From assembly GCA_937907595.1 (NCBI GenBank), contig CALCXL010000522.1, positions 1 to 11,472 on the forward strand: a stretch of 11,472 nucleotides of DNA, in the 5' to 3' direction. Of the stretch, positions 5,697 to 11,436 are shown piece after piece (position 1 is the first letter of the stretch; each line of letters begins with the position of its first letter). A program made the position numbers and the translations under genes. The stretch is from an uncultured Pseudomonadota bacterium (lineage in GTDB: Bacteria; Myxococcota_A; UBA796; UBA9615). The notes beneath the pieces are model-generated. The model worked only from the letters and a program-made list of their open reading frames with translations, was not told the DNA's origin and did no database searches.

Positions 5697-7259
5697 CTAC
5701 TCCCCAGCGCCCAGCTGCGCGGCGTGCTCGCGGGCCCAGCGGTAGTCCGGCTTGCCCGAGGGCTGGCGGTTGAGGTCCCGAACCACCCAGAAGCGGCGGG
5801 GAACCTTGTAGCCCGCAAGCTTTGCCCGGACGTGGGCCTCGATGCCCTCCAGGTCGGGCGTGTCGGTGCGGGCCGTGAACAGCGCCTCCACCCGCGCGCC
5901 CCAGCGCTCGTGGGGGGTGCCGCAGACCACCGCGTCGAAGACGTCGGGGTGGGCCTTGAGCACCTCCTCCACCTCCTCGGCGTAGACCTTCTCGCCGCCG
6001 GTGTTGATGCAGACGGAGCCCCGTCCCAGAAAGACCACGCTCTCGTCCTCGGCCACCATCGCCATGTCGCCGGGGATGACGTAGCGCACGCCGTCCTTCG
6101 TCTTGAAGGTGGCCGCCGTCTTCTCCTCGTCCCGGTAGTAGCCCAGGGGGATGTGCCCGAAGCGCGCCAGCATGCCCACGACGCCGCTGCCCGGCTCGAC
6201 CCGGTTCAGATCGGGGTCCAGCACGCAGGTGTGCTCCTCGTCCATGTACCAGATGGCCTTGCCGTCCTCGTAGAACGCGGAGCCCTGGTGGCCGGTCTCG
6301 CTGGCGCCGAAGCTGTTGAGCAGCATGGCGGTGGGGATCAGGGCCTCCAGCTCCTCACGCACCGAGTTGGAGAGCACGGCGCCGGCGGAGGCGATGACGT
6401 TGCACTCGCTGAGATCCCAGCGGCCCGGGTTGTCCCGCAGGGCCTCGATCAGCGGCAGGGCCATGGCGTCGCCGACGATGTTGATGCTGTGCACGGCCTC
6501 GTTGGCGCAGGCGGTCAGCGACGCCACGGGGTCGAAGCGCTTGCCCGGCACCACCACGGCCACGCCGCCGTTGAGCATCGCGATCCAGGACGCCAGCTGC
6601 GCCGATCCGTGGATCATCGGGGGGGCCGCGTGGATGTGCAGGCCGTCGCCGTTGATCGTCAGCTGCTCGACCATCTTGACCGGGTCCCGGAAGGACTCGC
6701 CGCCGGGGTTGCCGCCCTGCAGGGCCGCGTAGAAGAGGTCCTGGTGCCGCCACATCACGCCCTTGGGCATGCCGGTGGTGCCGCCGGTGTAGATGATCAC
6801 CAGGTCGTCGTCGGAGCGCTCGGCGAAGTCGCGCTCGGGCGAGGCGGCAGCCAGCGCGGCCTCGTAGTCCGGGCCCCGCTCCATGCGGTAGGTGACCGAG
6901 GGGACCATGGCGCCGTCGACGTGCTCGGCCAGCTCGCTCTCGTAGACCACGCCCTTGAGCTGCGCGTCCTCGAACACGTACTTCAGCTCGTGAGCGACGT
7001 AGCGGTAGTTGCAGTTGATGGTGCGCGCGCGCAGCTTCCAGGCCGCCAGCATGCACTCCAGGTACTCGTGGCCGTTGTAGAGGTACAGGCCGACGTGATC
7101 CCCTTCGCCGATGCCCTGCTCACGCCAGTGGTTGGCCAGGCGCGTGGCCCGCTGGTCCAGCTGGCCGTAGCTGAGGCGCACGTCCCCGCTCACCACGGCC
7201 AGGCGGTCGGGAAAGGCGTCGGCGTTGGCTTCGTAGAGGTCTGCCAGGTTCCAGGTCAT
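5697..7259 (-). CDS. fadD19: Steroid acyl-CoA ligase (FadD19-like)
   Basis: A 520-residue adenylate-forming enzyme that activates a carboxylic acid as acyl-AMP and transfers it to CoA. Seen: the ATP loop YTGGTTGMPKG (157-167) followed by VMWRHQDL, SFGASETG (316-323), GDMAMVAEDESVVFLGRGSVCINTGGEK from about 397 (hinge and A8 region), and the C-terminal catalytic Lys503 in PSGKPDYRWA. Several of these blocks, notably SPERDF..ERS before the ATP loop and GEKVY.EEVE..LK.HPDVFDA, agree closely with mycobacterial FadD19 as I remember it (548 residues). FadD19 is a ligase for C26 steroid acids and is required for C24-branched sterol side chains in Rhodococcus. FadD17 is the main alternative. The ATG at 7259 overlaps the Ltp3-like stop by four bases (ATGA), with GGAG upstream; the gene ends three bases before the SDR. 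A longer frame upstream to 7538 lies antisense-like inside the Ltp3-like gene and is not used. Confidence 0.9.
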   Translation of the reverse strand: MTWNLADLYEANADAFPDRLAVVSGDVRLSYGQLDQRATRLANHWREQGIGEGDHVGLYLYNGHEYLECMLAAWKLRARTINCNYRYVAHELKYVFEDAQLKGVVYESELAEHVDGAMVPSVTYRMERGPDYEAALAAASPERDFAERSDDDLVIIYTGGTTGMPKGVMWRHQDLFYAALQGGNPGGESFRDPVKMVEQLTINGDGLHIHAAPPMIHGSAQLASWIAMLNGGVAVVVPGKRFDPVASLTACANEAVHSINIVGDAMALPLIEALRDNPGRWDLSECNVIASAGAVLSNSVREELEALIPTAMLLNSFGASETGHQGSAFYEDGKAIWYMDEEHTCVLDPDLNRVEPGSGVVGMLARFGHIPLGYYRDEEKTAATFKTKDGVRYVIPGDMAMVAEDESVVFLGRGSVCINTGGEKVYAEEVEEVLKAHPDVFDAVVCGTPHERWGARVEALFTARTDTPDLEGIEAHVRAKLAGYKVPRRFWVVRDLNRQPSGKPDYRWAREHAAQLGAGE

Positions 7260-8395
7260 GAAGGGCGCTCCGATCCCACGATCCACATGGAGAAGAACTG
7301 CGATCCGCCGCCGTAGGCGTGGCCCAGGGCGAGCTTCGCGCCGTCCACCTGGTGCGCTCCGGCCCGGCCGCGCACCTGCAGGGCGGCCTCGGCGAAGCGG
7401 ATCATGCCGCTGGCCCCGATGGGGTTGGAGGACAGCACGCCCCCGGACATGTTGATGGGCAGGTCGCCACCCAGGGCCGTGCGGCCCTCGTCCACGGCCC
7501 GCCAGCCCGACTCCGCCAGGCCCACGTTCTCCAGCCACATGGGCTCGTACCAGGAGAAGGGGACGTAGAGCTCCGCGCAGTCGATGTCGGCCGGCGTGAT
7601 GCCCGCCTCGGCGTAGGCGTCCCGGGCGCAGTCCTTGCCGGCCTGGGGGCTGACCTCATCGCGGCCGGCGAAGAGCATGGGCTCGCTGCGCATGGCCGTG
7701 CCGTGCACCCAGGCAGCGTCCTTGTGGCCGTCGTCCTCGCAGGACATCACCATCGCGCAGGCGCCGTCGCTGGACGGGCAGGTCTCCAGGTAGCGGATGG
7801 GGTCCCAGAGCATCGGCGAGGCCTGGACCTTCTCGAGGCTGATGTCGGGGATCTGCAGGTGGGCCAGGGGGTTCAGCGCGGCGTTCTGCCGGTCCTTGAC
7901 CGCCACTTGCCAGCCGATGTGCTCGGGAGCGTCGGTGCGCCGCATGTACGCCCGGATGATCGGGGCGAAGTAGCCACCGGCGCCGGCCGTGGTGGGCGGC
8001 GCGAAGGGGAAGCGCTGCGACAGGGCCCACATGGCGTTGGATTCGCTCTGCTTCTCCCAGGCGACCGTGAGGATGCGCTTGTGCACCCCCGAGCTGATCA
8101 GGTGCGACGCCACCACCGCCGTGGAGCCGCCGACGCTGCCCGCCGTGTGCACGCGCATCATCGGCTTGCCGACGGCCCCCAGGGCCCCCGCCAGGAAGAG
8201 CTCGGGCTGGACCACGCCCTCGAACATGTCCGGCGCCTTGCCCAGGACCACCGCGTCGATGTCCGACCAGTCCACGCCGGCGTCGTCCAGGGCGCGCTTT
8301 GCGGCCTCACGCACCAGGCCGGGCATGGAGAGGTCGTCGCGCTTGGCCGCGTAGCGGGTCTGGCCGATGCCGGTGATGGCGACGGGGGTGCTCAC
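7256..8395 (-). CDS. ltp3: Ltp3-like thiolase-fold protein, probable steroid aldolase subunit
   Basis: A 379-residue thiolase-superfamily protein of the SCP2-thiolase/Ltp branch. Blocks such as GIGQTRY (9-15), VREA, LGKAPDMFEGVVQPELF (51-67), RVHTAGSVGGST (81-92), AWEKQSESNAMWAL and ETCPSSDGACA (204-213) agree with Rv3523/Ltp3 as I recall it. The three classical thiolase residues are replaced: the nucleophile Cys position holds Ser87, the HDxF His is Tyr277 (YVPF), and the GHPxG His is Asn324 (SNPIGASG). That argues against Claisen-type thiolysis. Known: the related Ltp2 is a retro-aldolase that works with a DUF35 partner, and Rhodococcus ltp3/ltp4 are needed for C24-branched side chains. Inferred: one subunit of an aldolase with the Ltp4-like and DUF35 proteins. 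The GTG start overlaps the ltp4 stop (GTGA) and has GGAG six bases upstream. Confidence 0.9.
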   Translation of the reverse strand: MSTPVAITGIGQTRYAAKRDDLSMPGLVREAAKRALDDAGVDWSDIDAVVLGKAPDMFEGVVQPELFLAGALGAVGKPMMRVHTAGSVGGSTAVVASHLISSGVHKRILTVAWEKQSESNAMWALSQRFPFAPPTTAGAGGYFAPIIRAYMRRTDAPEHIGWQVAVKDRQNAALNPLAHLQIPDISLEKVQASPMLWDPIRYLETCPSSDGACAMVMSCEDDGHKDAAWVHGTAMRSEPMLFAGRDEVSPQAGKDCARDAYAEAGITPADIDCAELYVPFSWYEPMWLENVGLAESGWRAVDEGRTALGGDLPINMSGGVLSSNPIGASGMIRFAEAALQVRGRAGAHQVDGAKLALGHAYGGGSQFFSMWIVGSERPS

Positions 8396-9420
8396 GCGGG
8401 CTCCAGGATGCAGATGAGGTTGTGCTGGAGCAGGGGCCCCGACGTGGCGTGGGCCAGCGCCCTCTTCGCGCCGCCCCGCACCGCGTTGGCGGCGTGTCCG
8501 ATGCGGCAGAGCCCGGCGACCATGGGCGTGTTGGCCACCAGCGCGCCGCCCGAGGGGCTCACGCTCACGCTGGAGTCCAGGCCCAGGGCCCGCAGGACGA
8601 TGCCCTCCTGGCTGGAGTACTCGACGTGCAGCTCGACGACGTCGACCCCGGAGGTGCCGCCGGCCGCCGCCGCCGCCGTGGCGATGGAGCGGGACACGGT
8701 CAGGTCCCGGAAGCCCGGCTGGTGGGCGTCGATGCAGTGGGAGATGCCGGCGATGCGGGGGCCGACCGGCTCCGTGGACAGGACGATCGCCGCCGCCCCG
8801 TCGGTGCGCACGGGACCGTCGTGGCCGCGCAGGGGCGAGCTGATGTAGGGCAGCGTGAGCGCGTGAGCCGCCGACATCGCCTCGGTCATGGGCGCGGTGT
8901 GGTTGCGGTTCCCGTCCCGCCGGGAGCGCTCCACCACGGCGGCGAAGTCAGCTTCGGTGGCGAGGCCCGCGTCCAGCAGGGCCCGGGCCTGCAGGGCCGC
9001 CAGGGGGAGGGGACCGATGCCCAGGGGCGCCAGGGAGTAGGGATCCAACTCCAGGGTGCGCACGGCCTCCACGCTGCCCAGGCTCGACTTGCCGAAGCCG
9101 TAGGCCAGGGCCACGTCCACGTCGCCGTGCTGCAGGCGCACCCAGGCCTCGTACAGCGCCCATGCGCCGTCCATCTCCACGTGGGACTCGCGGATGGGCG
9201 GCCAGGCGCCCAGCCCGTCCAGGGCGGTGGCGAAGCTGAAGGGCCGGCCCATGACGTAGTCGTTGCTGCCCGAGCAGGTGAAGCCGACGTCGTCGCGGCC
9301 CAGACCCGCGTCCGCCAGGGCGGCGGCGGTGACGCGCTGCACCATCTCCGGCTCGTCCAGCAGGTTGTCCTGCAGGAGGTGGGGCAGCTCGGCGAAGCCC
9401 GCGACGTAGACCGGCCTCAT
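8392..9420 (-). CDS. ltp4: Ltp4-like thiolase-fold protein, probable steroid aldolase subunit
   Basis: A 342-residue divergent thiolase-fold protein that matches the length and placement of Ltp4 (Rv3522-like), always a neighbour of Ltp3. Seen: TCSGSNDYVMGRPF (48-61), RESHVEMDGAWALYEAW (77-93) where thiolases carry the nucleophile Cys (here Asp84 by hand alignment), LRGHDGPVRTDGAAAIVLS (197-215), ELHVEYSSQEG (263-273) that keeps the HDxF-type His265, VSPSGGALVANTPMVAG (286-303) with Thr in place of the GHPxG His, and LLQHNL (330-335). It retains a His where Ltp3 has Tyr, so the two chains look complementary. Inferred: it pairs with the Ltp3-like chain and the DUF35 proteins in retro-aldol side-chain cleavage. 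The ATG at 9420 overlaps the upstream DUF35 stop by four bases; the ribosome site is weak (GGGG), which fits coupling. Confidence 0.87.
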   Translation of the reverse strand: MRPVYVAGFAELPHLLQDNLLDEPEMVQRVTAAALADAGLGRDDVGFTCSGSNDYVMGRPFSFATALDGLGAWPPIRESHVEMDGAWALYEAWVRLQHGDVDVALAYGFGKSSLGSVEAVRTLELDPYSLAPLGIGPLPLAALQARALLDAGLATEADFAAVVERSRRDGNRNHTAPMTEAMSAAHALTLPYISSPLRGHDGPVRTDGAAAIVLSTEPVGPRIAGISHCIDAHQPGFRDLTVSRSIATAAAAAGGTSGVDVVELHVEYSSQEGIVLRALGLDSSVSVSPSGGALVANTPMVAGLCRIGHAANAVRGGAKRALAHATSGPLLQHNLICILEPA

Positions 9421-9902
9421 ACGTGCCCCGAGAACGAGTCGTAGGTCACGTCGGGCTCCCCGTTCGGCTCGAAGTAGCGCACCGACGCCAGGGTGGGCTT
9501 GAGCTCCTCGGCCCAGACCGCCCGGACCCGCATGCCCATGCGCATGTCGTCCACGTCGCAGTTGCCCACGATGTGCAGCAGGGGGGTGTCCGTGCCGTCC
9601 ACCAGGACGTGGGCGCAGGCGTAGGGGGGCTCGAGGACCTGGCCCTCGAAGGGGAAGCGGATGACGGAGAAGGTGGTCACGGTGCCGTTCGGCCCCACTT
9701 CGATCTGCTCGGTGGTGATCACGCCGCAGGTGGGGCAGGCGGAGCGTGGCGGGAGGTAGACGCAGCGGCAGTCGGGGCAGCGGCGGCCCACCAGGCGGCC
9801 CTTGAGGATCTCCCGCAGGAAGTCGGCGGTGACCGATCCCGCGGTGACCGTGTAGTCCAGGCGCACCGGGGCCTTGAACCGGGTGACCGGATCGTCGCTC
9901 AC
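9417..9902 (-). CDS. DUF35 zinc-ribbon/OB-fold protein
   Basis: A 161-residue protein with the standard DUF35 layout: an N-terminal helix (about 20-38, DFLREILKGRLVGRRC), a rubredoxin-like zinc ribbon with Cys42, Cys45, Cys56 and Cys59 around YLPPRSACPTCG, and an OB-fold from about 65 to 145. Known: DUF35 proteins bind the acyl-CoA and complete the active site of Ltp2-type aldolases (ChsH2 C-terminal domain). Inferred: an essential partner of the Ltp3/Ltp4 pair. Its GTG start at 9902 overlaps the preceding gene's TGA (GTGA) and has GAGG seven bases upstream; its stop overlaps the ltp4 ATG. Together with the preceding 134-residue protein it sums to about 295 residues, close to the 303-residue single protein Rv3521 that I recall beside mycobacterial ltp4, so the pair may be an unfused version. 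Confidence 0.9.
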   Translation of the reverse strand: MSDDPVTRFKAPVRLDYTVTAGSVTADFLREILKGRLVGRRCPDCRCVYLPPRSACPTCGVITTEQIEVGPNGTVTTFSVIRFPFEGQVLEPPYACAHVLVDGTDTPLLHIVGNCDVDDMRMGMRVRAVWAEELKPTLASVRYFEPNGEPDVTYDSFSGHV

Positions 9903-10303
9903 GCTTCCACCTCGAAGCCGGCGATGTCGGTGATGAAGCCCACCCGCTGCTCCGCCAGCCGGGCGGTGACCCGCAGGCCGGTCTCCAGGGAGGCCGGATC
10001 CCCCGTGAAGCGGTGCAGCATGGCGGTGTCCGCTCCGTCCAGGCGCACCAGGACCCAGGCCTCGCCCGGCGGTGGCGCCGCGGTCCAGGCCGTGACCACG
10101 CCGCCAGGCCCGACCTCCACCGGCTCCCCCACGTCCTCCCCCGTGTCGGGGTCGTACTCCAGGGGCGGGAAGAGGACGCGGCCGGTGGCCGTGCGCACGC
10201 CCTCCAGGCGCCCGTCGCGCAGCGCCGTGAAGAACCGGCTCAAGACCGGCCCCAGGCTGCGTTTGTAGGCGTACTCGAGGGTGAAGGGGCTGGTCAGCTC
10301 CAT
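9899..10303 (-). CDS. DUF35-like OB-fold protein with degenerate zinc ribbon
   Basis: A 134-residue paralogue of the next gene. It keeps the DUF35 outline: leading helix (RFFTALRDGRLEGVR, 23-37), a ribbon-like GRVLFPP (41-47), then OB-fold strands from about 62 to 133. The four zinc cysteines are all gone: the first pair is replaced by Thr-Ala-Thr-Gly and the second by DPDTG. The protein contains no cysteine at all. It should be a zinc-free OB-fold partner, perhaps contributing the second half of a heterodimeric acyl-CoA-binding unit alongside the intact DUF35 protein. The ATG at 10303 lies five bases after the SCP2 stop; its ribosome site is poor, suggesting coupling to the SCP2 gene. The call rests on the fold outline and neighbours and is less certain than that of its paralogue. 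Confidence 0.8.
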   Translation of the reverse strand: MELTSPFTLEYAYKRSLGPVLSRFFTALRDGRLEGVRTATGRVLFPPLEYDPDTGEDVGEPVEVGPGGVVTAWTAAPPPGEAWVLVRLDGADTAMLHRFTGDPASLETGLRVTARLAEQRVGFITDIAGFEVEA

Positions 10304-10308
10304 CGGGT

Positions 10309-10650
10309 CTAGATGTTCCCCGACGGGAACATGTGCTGCATCTTGCGGGCGAGGACCAGGTTGCCGGCGATCTTCATCTTGCGGGTCATGACGGCGCGCA
10401 GGCCGTTGATCTCCCCGTTGGAGATCCGGACGAAGTCCGGGGCCTTGCTGGTGACCACCGCGCTGGGGGCCTCGTGAGCGCCCGCGCAGACCTCGATGCT
10501 TCCGTCGGCGACCACCACGTGCCAGGTGCCGCCGCCGTCGCCGCTGAGCTCGAACTGGTAGATGGCGTTCAAGCCCTTGCTCGCGTCGCTCACAAAGCGG
10601 TCGTTGAGCGTGTCGAAGTATTCCTGGCAGCTGCTGATCTTGTTGGCCAC
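10309..10650 (-). CDS. SCP2-type sterol carrier domain protein
   Basis: A 113-residue stand-alone SCP2-like domain, the usual size. Seen: N-terminal amphipathic helix (SSCQEYFDTLNDRFV), central strands WHVVVADGSIEVCAGAHEAPSAVVTSKAPDFVRI, and the closing NGEINGLRAVMTRKMKIAGNLVLARKMQHMF that lines the lipid tunnel in this family. Known: SCP2 domains bind sterols, fatty acids or their CoA esters. Inferred: it shuttles steroid-CoA intermediates between the operon's enzymes. The GTG at 10650 is chosen because AGGAGG lies four bases upstream; the open frame continues upstream to 11355, but that part is antisense to the Cys-repeat gene and is low-complexity Ala/Leu/Val. It is the first gene of the ten-gene unit and has two KstR-type boxes starting about 40 bases upstream. 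Confidence 0.9.
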   Translation of the reverse strand: MANKISSCQEYFDTLNDRFVSDASKGLNAIYQFELSGDGGGTWHVVVADGSIEVCAGAHEAPSAVVTSKAPDFVRISNGEINGLRAVMTRKMKIAGNLVLARKMQHMFPSGNI

Positions 10651-10654
10651 GGGC

Positions 10655-10660
10655 CCTCCT
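10655..10660 (-). promoter_or_regulatory. Ribosome binding site of the SCP2 gene
   Basis: AGGAGG on the minus strand, four bases before the GTG at 10650. It decides the start in a frame that stays open for more than 700 bases further upstream. Confidence 0.75.
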
Positions 10661-10688
10661 CGGATGTGCGCGGTGCGCGCTGGCGCAG

Positions 10689-10702
10689 TGAAACGTGTTC
10701 TA
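10689..10702. promoter_or_regulatory. KstR-type operator, promoter-distal copy
   Basis: TGAAACGTGTTCTA fits TnnAACnnGTTnnA at every fixed base. It lies one base from a second perfect copy; the two centres are 15 bases apart. Relative to the predicted leftward promoter it covers the transcript start, so binding would block initiation. Confidence 0.72.
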
Positions 10703-10730
10703 GTGAAACATGTTCCACCTGGGACGGCAA
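10702..10730 (-). promoter_or_regulatory. Predicted promoter of the SCP2-led operon
   Basis: On the minus strand, TTGCCG (10725-10730) and TTCACT (10702-10707) are separated by 17 bases, the same arrangement as in front of the P450. The -10 is weak on its own; recurrence is the main evidence. A transcript start near 10695 gives a leader of about 45 bases. Confidence 0.5.
10704..10717. promoter_or_regulatory. KstR-type operator, promoter-proximal copy
   Basis: TGAAACATGTTCCA fits TnnAACnnGTTnnA at every fixed base. It overlaps the predicted -10 and spacer in exactly the register of the P450 operator. Known: TetR-family KstR represses sterol genes through this palindrome and is released by steroid-CoA ligands. 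That a KstR orthologue acts here is inferred. Confidence 0.72.
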
Positions 10731-10989
10731 GGAGCCGTGAAGGGTCTTTCCATTTTTTGCGAAAGGCAGTGATTCTCGCCGGTTGCGGTGTCGCCGGAGC
10801 AACACGATGGGCGAGATCGGGCCGAAGGGCCTGACCGGCGCGATCCGATCCCCCGGTCCTGCCGTAACGGGATCGTCCCCGGGACCGTCGGGTCCACGAG
10901 GCGGGTCCGTCGCTCGGCCTTCCCCAACCCCCGGTCGACCGCGATACACTTTGCGCCAAACGCCGCAAGCGGCACTCCACAGGATTTCC

Positions 10990-11430
10990 ATGAACCGTCG
11001 TGATTTCAACAAGATGATGCTCGCCGCTGCCAGCGGCCTGGTGGCTGGCGCCGCCGTCCCCGCCTTCGCCGACCACCACGAGGGCAAGGCCGAGGGCGGA
11101 GGCAAGCACGACTGCAAGGGGCAGAACGCCTGCAAGGGCAAGGGCGGCTGCAAGACCGACGCCAACGAGTGCAAGGGCCACAACGCCTGCAAGGGCAAGG
11201 GCGGCTGCAAGACCAAGGAAGGCCACACCTGCGGCGGCAAGAACGAGTGCAAGGGCAAGGGCGGCTGCAAGACGGCCGACCACGCCTGCAAGGGCCAGAA
11301 CGAGTGCAAGGGCAAGGGTGGCTGCGCCACGGGCGACTACGCTCACGGTGCTCACGGCGACCCCGCCCCCGCCGACGCGCCCCCCGCGAAGGGCGCCGCC
11401 GACAAGAAGGCCAAGGCCAAGGGCAAGTAG
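10990..11430 (+). CDS. Tat-signal, Cys-rich CKGKGGC repeat protein, probable periplasmic metal binder
   Basis: A 146-residue secreted protein, the only rightward gene. MNRRDFNKMM is a twin-arginine motif, followed by a hydrophobic Ala-rich segment and a likely cleavage after AFA27. The mature part has four repeats of a three-cysteine motif, C-x5-C-x5-C (Cys42/48/54, 61/67/73, 81/87/93, 100/106/112), around a nearly constant CKGKGGC; the repeat period is 19-20 residues. His residues cluster at the N-terminus (DHH), between repeats and in the tail (YAHGAHG). The C-terminus is Pro/Ala- then Lys-rich. Similar small NxCKGKGGC proteins occur beside DUF692/MNIO-type genes (bufferin-like copper peptides), but no such partner is in the window, so metal binding and any Cys modification are inferred. 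AGGA lies five bases before the ATG. Function is not established. Confidence 0.85.
   Translation: MNRRDFNKMMLAAASGLVAGAAVPAFADHHEGKAEGGGKHDCKGQNACKGKGGCKTDANECKGHNACKGKGGCKTKEGHTCGGKNECKGKGGCKTADHACKGQNECKGKGGCATGDYAHGAHGDPAPADAPPAKGAADKKAKAKGK
11113..11331 (+). repeat. Four in-frame tandem repeats in the Cys-rich gene
   Basis: Units begin at 11113, 11170, 11230 and 11287, with periods of 57, 60 and 57 bases; each encodes a C-x5-C-x5-C block. The central AAGGGCAAGGGCGGCTGC is almost invariant at DNA level, including codon choice, which suggests recent unit duplication or gene conversion. Confidence 0.85.
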
Positions 11431-11436
11431 CCCCCT

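Larger units (their letters stand above)
10651..10989. other. Divergent intergenic region
   Basis: This 339-base gap separates the leftward sterol operon from the rightward Cys-repeat gene. It holds the leftward promoter and paired KstR-type operators (10689-10730), an AT-rich patch (10750-10763), and a GC-rich stretch with overlapping inverted repeats: CGATCCC (10846-10852) with GGGATCG (10869-10875), and CGGTCC (10854-10859) with GGACCG (10882-10887). For the rightward gene a TACACT at 10945-10950 could be a -10, but no convincing -35 was found. No coding sequence is supported here. Confidence 0.5.

Noticed and set aside
4884..7316. An 810-codon open frame on the plus strand
   Set aside because: It lies antisense to the thioesterase, SDR and ligase genes, each of which has complete family motifs. 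High GC at third positions keeps the opposite strand open; its translation is low-complexity His/Val/Gly-rich with no recognisable domain.
7256..9420. Annotation of the two Ltp genes as ordinary acetyl-CoA acetyltransferases
   Set aside because: The nucleophile Cys and other thiolase residues are absent by hand alignment, and the DUF35 neighbours point to an aldolase complex.
10322..10336. GGAACATGT element resembling the operators
   Set aside because: The second half-site reads GTG instead of GTT, and it lies within the coding end of the SCP2 gene.
11113..11331. CRISPR-like tandem repeats
   Set aside because: The repeats are in frame inside a gene with a signal peptide and encode a regular Cys motif; spacing and spacers do not fit a CRISPR array.
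10651..11355. Upstream extension of the SCP2 frame, Ala/Leu/Val-rich and membrane-like
   Set aside because: It is antisense to the Cys-repeat gene, and its periodic hydrophobic blocks are the reverse reading of the tandem repeats. The AGGAGG before the GTG at 10650 gives a better start.
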